Below are positions 50,781-56,933 of a DNA stretch of 56,933 bases, one piece after another (the first letter of the stretch is position 1; every line of letters begins with the position of its first letter). This DNA comes from Methylobacterium sp. 2A (GTDB lineage: Bacteria > Pseudomonadota > Alphaproteobacteria > Rhizobiales > Beijerinckiaceae). The DNA lies in contig NZ_VUOK01000048.1 in assembly GCF_009806555.1 (NCBI RefSeq), forward strand, positions 1-56,933, in the 5' to 3' direction. The notes below the pieces were generated by a model. That model was not told the DNA's origin, searched no databases, and saw nothing but the letters and a program-made list of their open reading frames with translations. The translations under genes and the position numbers were made by a program.

Positions 50781-52085
50781 ATGGCAGCACCGATCGCGAG
50801 CGTCGGACCGGCGGCGGGCCGGACGGCCGCGGCCGGCGTACAGGATCAGGCGCGCTACCGCCCGGCCCTGTCGCTGCTGGCGAGCCTGTTCTTCATGTGG
50901 GGCTTTATCACGGTGATCAACAACACGCTGCTGCCGCATCTGCGCAGCGTGTTCGACCTCGACTACACCCAGACCACGCTGATCGAGTCGGTCTGGTTCA
51001 TCGCGTATTTCGTAGCCTCGATCCCGGCGGCGAAGCTGATCGCGCGGGTCGGCTACCAGCGCGCCTTGGTGATCGGCCTCGGCATCATGGCGGCCGGCAC
51101 CTTCGGGATGGTGCTGGCCTCCCGTGAGGTCTCCTACGCGATCACCCTGACCGCCCTGTTCGTGATCGCGAGCGGCATCACCCTGCTGCAGGTCGCGGCG
51201 AACCCCTACGTGGCGGTGGTCGGCCCGGCCGAGAGCGCCTCGGCGCGGCTCAACCTCGTGCAGGCGTTCAACTCGCTCGGCACCACCCTGGCGCCGCTGT
51301 TCGGCGGCTACCTGATCCTCGGCCGCTCCACCTCGGGCAATGCCGCGGCGGGCACCGTCCTGACCCAAGCCGAGCGGCTGGCCGACGCGCAGTCGGTGCA
51401 GCTGCCCTACCTGATCGTGGCGGCGGTGCTCATCGGGCTCGCCGTGGTGATCGCCCGGTTCCCGCTGCCGGCCATCGGCGGCACGGCGGGCGCGGCGCCC
51501 GCCAAGGCCGGGGGCGCGGGCGGGTCGCTCTGGCGCCACCGCAACCTCGTCTTCGGCGTGCCGGCGATCTTCATCTACCTGATCGCCGAGATCGGTGTGT
51601 CGAACCTGTTCATCAGCTTCGTGTCGCAGCCCGAGATCGGCGACCTGACCCACGTCCAGGCCGCGCGCTACCTGTTCCTGCTCTGGGGCGGGATGATGAT
51701 CGGCCGCTTCGTCGGCAGTTACCTGATGCAGAGCCGGCCGGCCGAGGCGGTGCTCGCCGGGGCGGCGATCGGCGCCTGCGCGGTGATGCTGGTGGCGGCC
51801 TTCGGGACCGGCCCTCTCGCCCTATGGGCGCTGATCGCGGTCGGCCTGTTCCACGCGATCATGTTCCCGACGATCTTCACCCTCGGCATCCGCGGCCTGG
51901 GGCCGCTCACCGAGAAGGGCGCGGGGCTGCTGATCATGGCGATCGCGGGCGGCTCCCTGGTGGTGGTGCAGGGCTGGGCGGCGGACCGGTTCGGGCTGCA
52001 GCACTCCTTCCTGATCACCGCGGCCTGCGAACTCTACGTGCTGTTCTACGCCGTCTGGGGCTGCCGGGCCTCGCGGGCGGCCTGA
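50781..52085 (+). CDS. Sugar MFS transporter (FucP/GluP type)
   Basis: 434 residues from the ATG at 50781, with AAAGGAAA upstream; the ATG at 50724 lies inside the operator region and is unlikely. Twelve transmembrane segments of the FHS family: SLLASLFFMWGFITVINNTLLPHL, FIAYFVASIPAAKLI, LLQVAANPYVAVVGP and RLNLVQAFNSLGTTLAPLFGGYLI (the FucP NxxQAFNSLGT signature). It imports a neutral monosaccharide by proton symport, here probably L-arabinose or galactose. The lactonase gene follows 15 bp downstream. Confidence 0.9.
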   Translation: MAAPIASVGPAAGRTAAAGVQDQARYRPALSLLASLFFMWGFITVINNTLLPHLRSVFDLDYTQTTLIESVWFIAYFVASIPAAKLIARVGYQRALVIGLGIMAAGTFGMVLASREVSYAITLTALFVIASGITLLQVAANPYVAVVGPAESASARLNLVQAFNSLGTTLAPLFGGYLILGRSTSGNAAAGTVLTQAERLADAQSVQLPYLIVAAVLIGLAVVIARFPLPAIGGTAGAAPAKAGGAGGSLWRHRNLVFGVPAIFIYLIAEIGVSNLFISFVSQPEIGDLTHVQAARYLFLLWGGMMIGRFVGSYLMQSRPAEAVLAGAAIGACAVMLVAAFGTGPLALWALIAVGLFHAIMFPTIFTLGIRGLGPLTEKGAGLLIMAIAGGSLVVVQGWAADRFGLQHSFLITAACELYVLFYAVWGCRASRAA

Positions 52086-52100
52086 CCGGAAGGCGAAGCC

Positions 52101-52976
52101 ATGGCAGCAGGGATCCGCATCGTCGCCCGTTCCGGAAGCCAGATCGGGCGCGACCGGCTCGGCGAGGGCCCGATCTGGGTGCCGGAGCGAGGCACGCTGT
52201 TCTGGGTCGACATCGAGGCCCCGGCCCTGAACTGGCTCGACCTCGCGAGCGGCGAGACCGGCCGCCGGCCCTTCCCGGAGCCTTTGGGCTGGATCATCCC
52301 GCGCGCCGGCCGGCGGGACTTCATCGTCGGGCTCAAGAGCGGCTTCGCGACCTACGACTTCGAGGCCGACCGCCTCGTGCCGATCGGCGACCCGGAGCCC
52401 GACTATCCCGACAACCGCCTGAACGACGCCAAGGTGGATTTCGCCGGCCGGATCTGGGCCGGCAGCATGCACCAGGCCGAGACGGCGGTCTCGGGCTCCC
52501 TGCACCGGCTCGATCCCGACCTGACCTGGAAGCGGATGGACGGCGCGTACGGGGTCGCCAACGGCCCGACCTTCAGCCTCGACGGCCGGATCATCTATCA
52601 CAGCGACAGCGCCGCCCGGACGGTCTACGCCTTCGACCTCGCCCAGGACGGGACGCTCTCGGGCAAGCGGCCGTTCCTGCGCTTCCCGGATGAATGGGGC
52701 TGGCCCGACGGCATGACCACCGATGCGGAGGGCTGTCTCTGGATCGCCCATTGGGGCGGCGGCCGGATCAGCCGCGTGGATCCCGAGGGGCGGCTGATGC
52801 GGGCGGTCACCCTCCCCGCCCCCAACATCACGAGCTGCGCCTTCGCGGGCGACGGGCTCGACCGCCTGTTCGTCACCTCGGCCTCGCGGGGGGCGGAGGG
52901 CGTGCCGGAGGCCGGGGCGCTGTTCGAGGTCGATGTCGGCGTGCGGGGGCTGCTGCCGCGGGCTTTCGGGGGGTGA
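52101..52976 (+). CDS. araB: SMP-30/gluconolactonase family sugar lactonase
   Basis: 291 residues. Six-bladed beta-propeller lactonase: LGEGPIWVPERGTLFWVDIE (metal-binding Glu), NDAKVDFAGRIWAGSM (Asn of the calcium/zinc site), GVANGPTFSLDGRIIYHSDS, EWGWPDGMTTDAEGCLWIAHWGGGRISRVDPEG (catalytic Asp) and ITSCAFAGDGLDRLFVTSA. It opens L-arabinonolactone (or galactonolactone) to the free acid, the second step after the 1-dehydrogenase. Cotranscribed with the MFS transporter. The symbol follows the Azospirillum pathway. Confidence 0.88.
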   Translation: MAAGIRIVARSGSQIGRDRLGEGPIWVPERGTLFWVDIEAPALNWLDLASGETGRRPFPEPLGWIIPRAGRRDFIVGLKSGFATYDFEADRLVPIGDPEPDYPDNRLNDAKVDFAGRIWAGSMHQAETAVSGSLHRLDPDLTWKRMDGAYGVANGPTFSLDGRIIYHSDSAARTVYAFDLAQDGTLSGKRPFLRFPDEWGWPDGMTTDAEGCLWIAHWGGGRISRVDPEGRLMRAVTLPAPNITSCAFAGDGLDRLFVTSASRGAEGVPEAGALFEVDVGVRGLLPRAFGG

Positions 52977-53161
52977 GGCCGGATCCGGCCGTCATCGTGC
53001 GCGGAGCGAAGCCGTCCGGGGTTACCCGACATGGGCGGGCGTGGCGCGGCCTCGGTTGCGCTTTGTGACGGTCCCCTTCCAGCGGCCATCACGATGCGGG
53101 CGCCATCGCCGGGGCCGTGCTACCATCGGGCTTCGGTCGGGAGAGGCACCGCGAGACACGG

Positions 53162-53392
53162 ATGGATCTGGTCACGCCGCACGATGTCCTGTCGGCCTAT
53201 GCCCAGGCCGAGATCAGCGCCGACGATGCCATCGCGTCGCTCGGCCTGAATGGGGTTCGCGACCTGATCCTCGCGATGGCCGAGGCCGGACATCACCTCC
53301 CGCGTCCGGCCGAGGCGGACGTCGAGGCCCAGCTAGCCGCCGCGATGCCTCTGCTGCTGTCCGTTCTCAACGACGGACGCGGCGATGCTTGA
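53162..53392 (+). CDS. Putative antitoxin of PIN-domain toxin
   Basis: 76 residues from the ATG at 53162. Helical, with VLSAYAQAEISADDAIASLGLNGVRDLILAMAEAG resembling the small DNA-binding helix pair (UPF0175-like) of VapB-type antitoxins, followed by an acidic C-terminal helix. It overlaps the toxin gene by 8 bp, the usual toxin-antitoxin arrangement. Its DNA-binding ability is inferred from the layout. Confidence 0.7.
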   Translation: MDLVTPHDVLSAYAQAEISADDAIASLGLNGVRDLILAMAEAGHHLPRPAEADVEAQLAAAMPLLLSVLNDGRGDA

Positions 53393-53978
53393 CCTTGTGA
53401 TCCCCGATACGGGCCCCCTGATCACGCTGGCGCTCGCCGATCGTCTGGATCTGCTCGATCGGTTCCGGTGCCCGATCCTGGTCACCGACATGATCCACGC
53501 CGAATTGACGCGCGGGCCCGATACGGCACCCGACAAGGCCGCGTTCGAGCGCTGGTATGCCGGGCGGGGCAACCGGGTCCAGACGGTGGACACCCTGTAC
53601 GGTACGATGTGGCGGGAACTCCCCGAAGCGACGCGGCGGACCATCAAACGGCAATTTCCGAATGCCGGTGAGGAATCCATCCGGGAGTTCGCGGCACGGG
53701 TCGCCGATGTTCTGCCAGGGGATGACCAGATCCTCGTCCTGTTCGAGGAGGACAAGGTCAAACGCATGACCTTCGGCAGGCATGTCCACCTGCTCCACAC
53801 CTGGGCCTTCCTGGTGGCCCTGGAACGGATGGGCGTCATTCCGTCGGCCGACGATCTCCTCAAGCAGGTCGAAGACCGCGGCCGGATGATTGCGCGTGAT
53901 GTGTACGAACGCCGGGCCTCCGCGGAGGGTGGCGGGCCGCAGGATTGGACGGGTGACTACGACCGTCGACCGGCCTGA
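53385..53978 (+). CDS. PIN-domain toxin
   Basis: 197 residues. The PIN fold begins LDLVIPDTGPLITLALADRLDLLDRF (first Asp and Thr of the site), then LVTDMIHAELTRGPD (Glu) and GDDQILVLFEEDKVKRM (Asp). The GPLITLALADRLDLL start is that of the DUF3368-like PIN subgroup. Such proteins are RNases that block translation by cutting tRNA or mRNA. It is longer than most VapC (about 130-150 residues), with an unusual insertion near 45-75. It is convergent with the formate dehydrogenase operon. Confidence 0.8.
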   Translation: MLDLVIPDTGPLITLALADRLDLLDRFRCPILVTDMIHAELTRGPDTAPDKAAFERWYAGRGNRVQTVDTLYGTMWRELPEATRRTIKRQFPNAGEESIREFAARVADVLPGDDQILVLFEEDKVKRMTFGRHVHLLHTWAFLVALERMGVIPSADDLLKQVEDRGRMIARDVYERRASAEGGGPQDWTGDYDRRPA

Positions 53979-54009
53979 CGGGTCTCGTCGCCCGCTTCCC
54001 GATCGGATC

Positions 54010-54315
54010 CTACGCCGCCACCAACTCGGCGAGCCACCCCCGCGCCTTCTGCAATTCGTCCCAGGGCGTCTCCCCGAGGGGGAAGTGCACCCCGAGGACG
54101 ACGCTCAGCACCGCGTTCAGATGGGCGAGGTGCTGCCGCTCCTCTGCGCTGCGGATACCGCCGCCGCGCCGCTCGGCGATGATCGCGTCGCGGAACCGCG
54201 TCAGCTCGGCGGTCGCCTCCGAGAGCGTGTCGTCGTCGCGCTCGGGCTTGCGCGCCAGCACCGTGTCGAGGGCGGCGAGCGCCCGGTGCCCGCAATCCTG
54301 TCCGGGGGCGCTCAC
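54010..54315 (-). CDS. fdh4B: Small protein linked to formate dehydrogenase
   Basis: 101 residues from a GTG at 54315 that overlaps the alpha-subunit stop (GTGA). Mostly helical (TLSEATAELTRFRDAIIAERR, EERQHLAHLNAVLSVVLG, TPWDELQKARGWLAELVAA), soluble, without cysteines for an iron-sulfur cluster beyond one. In M. extorquens AM1, the fourth formate dehydrogenase is encoded by fdh4A plus a small gene, fdh4B, of unknown role; this arrangement fits. An accessory or assembly factor is the likely role. Confidence 0.65.
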   Translation of the reverse strand: MSAPGQDCGHRALAALDTVLARKPERDDDTLSEATAELTRFRDAIIAERRGGGIRSAEERQHLAHLNAVLSVVLGVHFPLGETPWDELQKARGWLAELVAA

Positions 54316-56933
54316 GACACCGCCTCCGGCCGCCGGAGCACGTCCGGACGGGCCTTGCGGCCGGGCCGGATGTTGCAGGTGATCGCCTTGGTGGTGTGGA
54401 TGCTGGTGTTGGCGTCCCCCGTGATCGCCAGCAGCACGTTGGCGACGTCGCCCCGGGCGTAGCCCTGCCAGCCATAGACCCAGGGCATCCCGATCTGGTG
54501 GACCACCCGTCCGTCGATCCGGAACGGCTTCAGCCGCTCCGTCACCATCGCCTTGACCTCGACCTCGCCCCGCAGGGTCGAGATCACCGTCCAGCCGAGA
54601 TGGTCGATCCCGAGTTCCGCGGCGAGTTCCGGCGAGATCTCCACGAAGGCCTCCGGCTGCAGCTCCGCCGTGTGCGGCATGACCCTCGTGGCGATGCCGC
54701 CGCAATGCATCTCGGTGAGGCGGAAGGTGGTGAACACATAGGGGAAGCGCGGGTCGGCGGTGGCGTGGAGTTCGTTGCCGGGCCGGCCCCAGAGCTTCGC
54801 CGTCGGGTTGCGCTGCTGCTTCGGATAGAGCGGGTTGCGCACCGGGCTCTCGATCGGCTCGTAATGGGTCGGCAGCGGGCCGTCCTTGAGGCCGGAGGGG
54901 ACGAACAGCGCGCATTTGCCGTCCGCCTCCATGATGAACGGGTCGTCGCCGCCGAGCGCGTCCATGCCGTGCGGCCGCTTCGACCAGTCCGGGCGGTAAT
55001 CGGGCCGCTTGTCGGCCAGGAAGTCCGGCACGTCGTCGCCGGTCCACTTGGCTTGCGCCTCGTCCCACCAGATCATCTTCTTGCGCTCCGACCAGGGCTT
55101 TCCGGCCGGATCCGCGGAGGCGCGGTTGTAGAGCGTCCGCCGGTTGAGCGGCCACGTCCAGGCCCAGCCGAGATGGGCGCCGGATTCCCCCGGCCCGTCC
55201 GGCCGGCGCGAACGGGACAGGTTCTTCCCCGCCTCCGGGAAGATGCCGCAATACATCCAGCCGCCGCAGGCCGTGGAGCCGTCGTCCTTGAGCTGGCGGT
55301 AATCCGGGACCTGCCGCCCGTCCGCCACGGTCCAGCCGTTGATCTCGCGCAGCACCGCCTCGGCGTCGGGCTCCTGCTTCTCGCCCTTGAGTTCGTAGTC
55401 CCAGGTCAGCGCCTGGATCGCCCGGTCCTTCGGCTCGGTGGAATCCCGGTAGAGCTCCTTCAGGCGCCGCCCGAGATGGACGATGAACCAGAGATCCGAG
55501 CGGCTGTCGCCCGGCGCCTCGCAGACCACGTCGTGCCACTGCACGAGGCGGCTCGTGTTGGTCACCGATCCGTCCTTCTCGCCCGGCATGGCGGCCGGCA
55601 GGAAGAACATCTCGGTGCCGATCTCCTCGGGCCGGACCTCGCCCTTGCGCACCCGGTGGCCCTGCTGCCAGAAATTGGCGGTCTCCGTCATGGCGAAGTC
55701 GCGCACCACCATCCATTCGAGGTTGGCGAAGCCGCGCTCGACGAGCTCGGAATTCACCGCCCCCACGGCCGGGTTCTGGCCCAGGATGAACTGGCCCTTC
55801 ACCACCCGGTCCGACATCGCCATGGTCATCGGCTCCTGGGAGGCGTCGCCGGTGAGCTTGGGCAGGAACTGGTAGCCCCAGTCGTTCCCGGCCGTCGCGG
55901 TCTCGCCGTACCAGGCCTTGAGCAGGCTGATCACGTATTTCGGCATGTTCGACCACCAGCCCGTGGGCGGCGTCTCGGTCTTGAGATACCGGTCCAGGGT
56001 GGCGTGGTCGTGGAACACGTTCGGCTGCGGCAGGTAGGTCGGCAGCATGTTGTAGAGCGTCGGGATGTCGGTGGAGCCCTGGATGCTGACATGGCCGCGC
56101 AGCGCCATGATGCCCCCGCCCGGCCGCCCGACATTGCCGAGCAGCCCCTGGATGATGCTCGCCGCGCGGATGATCTGGACGCCGGTCGAATGGTGCGTCC
56201 AGCCGACCGCGTAGGTGAAGGCCCCGGTCCTCTCCCGCCCTGAATTCCGCGCAAAAGTCTCGGTGATGCGGACGAAGAGATCCTTCGGGCAGCCGGTCAC
56301 CCGCTCGACCATCTCAGGGGTATAGCGCGCGTAGTGGCGCCTCATGATCTGGTAGACGCAGTTCGGGTGCTGCAGGGTCGGGTCCTGCGGCGGCGGCGAC
56401 TTGGTCATGCTCTCGAAGGCCTCGCCCTCGTCCGACCCGCCTTCCTGCGACTGCACCCGGTGCTCGGCCACCGGCGAGGGCACGGTCTTGCCGGCATATT
56501 GCCACGTGTCCTGCGAGTAGGTCCCGGCCACCGGGTCGTAGCCCGAGAACAGGCCCTCGTTCTGCTCCGGGTCGCCGTAGCCCTCCTCGATGATGTGGCT
56601 GATATTCGTGTAGGCCATCGCGAAGTCGCGGAACCAGAGGTCGTTCTCCAGGATGTGGCGGATCATCCCGCCGAGGAAGGCGATGTCGCTCCCGGAGCGG
56701 ATCGGCGCGTAGATGTCGGCGAGCGCGCTGGTGCGGGTGTAGCGCGGGTCGATGTGGATCACGGTCGCGCCGCGGCGCTGGGCCTCCACGACGAAGCGGA
56801 ACCCCACGGGATGGTTCTCCGCGATGTTGGAGCCCATCTCGATGATGCAGTCGGAATTGGCGAGGTCCCACAGCGCCATGGTGGCGGCGCCGCGCCCGAA
56901 GGTGGTACCCAGACTGGGCACCGAGGACGAGTG
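54312..56933 (-). CDS. fdh4A: Formate dehydrogenase alpha subunit, partial (5' end outside window)
   Basis: 873 residues of the C-terminal part; the gene enters from the right edge. Molybdenum/tungsten bis-MGD oxidoreductase of the FDH-N/FdoG type: HSSSVPSLGTTFGRGAATMALWDLANSDCIIEMGSNIAENHPVGFRF, FVVEAQRRGATVIHIDPRYTRTSALADIYAPIRSGSDIAFLGG, VGWTHHSTGVQIIRAASIIQGLLGNVGRPGGG and the C-terminal cofactor domain (IDHLGWTVISTLRGEVEVKAMVTERL). The codon before HSS should encode the catalytic Cys or Sec and lies just outside. A small fdh4B-like gene rather than iron-sulfur and cytochrome subunits follows, which points to Fdh4 rather than Fdh3. It oxidises formate in methylotrophic metabolism. Confidence 0.85.
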   Translation of the reverse strand, partial: HSSSVPSLGTTFGRGAATMALWDLANSDCIIEMGSNIAENHPVGFRFVVEAQRRGATVIHIDPRYTRTSALADIYAPIRSGSDIAFLGGMIRHILENDLWFRDFAMAYTNISHIIEEGYGDPEQNEGLFSGYDPVAGTYSQDTWQYAGKTVPSPVAEHRVQSQEGGSDEGEAFESMTKSPPPQDPTLQHPNCVYQIMRRHYARYTPEMVERVTGCPKDLFVRITETFARNSGRERTGAFTYAVGWTHHSTGVQIIRAASIIQGLLGNVGRPGGGIMALRGHVSIQGSTDIPTLYNMLPTYLPQPNVFHDHATLDRYLKTETPPTGWWSNMPKYVISLLKAWYGETATAGNDWGYQFLPKLTGDASQEPMTMAMSDRVVKGQFILGQNPAVGAVNSELVERGFANLEWMVVRDFAMTETANFWQQGHRVRKGEVRPEEIGTEMFFLPAAMPGEKDGSVTNTSRLVQWHDVVCEAPGDSRSDLWFIVHLGRRLKELYRDSTEPKDRAIQALTWDYELKGEKQEPDAEAVLREINGWTVADGRQVPDYRQLKDDGSTACGGWMYCGIFPEAGKNLSRSRRPDGPGESGAHLGWAWTWPLNRRTLYNRASADPAGKPWSERKKMIWWDEAQAKWTGDDVPDFLADKRPDYRPDWSKRPHGMDALGGDDPFIMEADGKCALFVPSGLKDGPLPTHYEPIESPVRNPLYPKQQRNPTAKLWGRPGNELHATADPRFPYVFTTFRLTEMHCGGIATRVMPHTAELQPEAFVEISPELAAELGIDHLGWTVISTLRGEVEVKAMVTERLKPFRIDGRVVHQIGMPWVYGWQGYARGDVANVLLAITGDANTSIHTTKAITCNIRPGRKARPDVLRRPEAVS

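Overview
The window is very GC-rich alphaproteobacterial chromosome. Gene content and similarity remembered from known proteins point to Methylobacterium or a close relative: a formate dehydrogenase followed by a small unknown gene (as in Fdh4), a tmk-dacC-rlpA segment, an alphaproteobacterial LexA box, an Irr/ICE-like box and RimO. Nothing marks it as plasmid. I saw no rRNA, tRNA, CRISPR array or intact insertion sequence.

Layout. 1-1.4 kb: a nested hairpin, a His/Cys-rich secreted protein and a DUF305 protein. 1.6-6.6 kb (minus): holB, tmk, dacC, rlpA, with an elaborate nested palindrome in the tmk-holB gap. 7-9 kb: an orphan ParA ATPase with a small ribbon-helix-helix-like partner, divergent from a PAS protein. 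9-12.6 kb: an acyl-CoA synthetase, a tiny membrane protein and an exported esterase-like protein whose nucleophile serine is replaced by glycine. 12.8-14.5 kb: a low-GC insertion holding one gene, a 489-aa protein with a C-terminal PD-(D/E)XK-like nuclease motif. It is the best candidate for an undescribed defence-type gene. 14.7-18.1 kb: a TonB receptor behind an ICE-like box, then mazG. 18.2-24 kb: DUF2239, GIY-YIG and hydrolase genes, a chemoreceptor and a DUF892 ferritin-like protein. 23.6-28.7 kb: translationally coupled pabB-pabA-pabC-doxX, and rimO. 28.7-34.6 kb: DUF2335, dinB with an SOS box, pncA, a quinone oxidoreductase, sdhE and several small proteins. 34.7-40.3 kb: a sulfonate operon ssuE-ssuA-ssuA-ssuC-ssuB, then ssuD.

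41.2-53 kb is a coherent sugar locus: OprB-type porin, sugar 1-dehydrogenase, AraD1/GguC, alpha-ketoglutarate semialdehyde dehydrogenase, GntR/FadR regulator, IlvD/Edd dehydratase, aldose epimerase, MFS sugar transporter and SMP-30 lactonase. Together they encode uptake and non-phosphorylative (Weimberg-type) oxidation of L-arabinose, perhaps also D-galactose, to alpha-ketoglutarate. Three copies of a shared 15-bp motif lie at its promoters and probably define the regulon. 53.1-54 kb holds a PIN-domain toxin-antitoxin pair. The window ends inside a formate dehydrogenase alpha subunit gene, one codon after the expected active-site Cys/Sec.

A dispersed element made of tandem mini-hairpins occurs at five places (about 9.0, 10.8, 17.1, 36.0 and 47.3 kb), always between genes. 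At 47.4-47.7 kb it adjoins a separate 265-bp nested inverted repeat.
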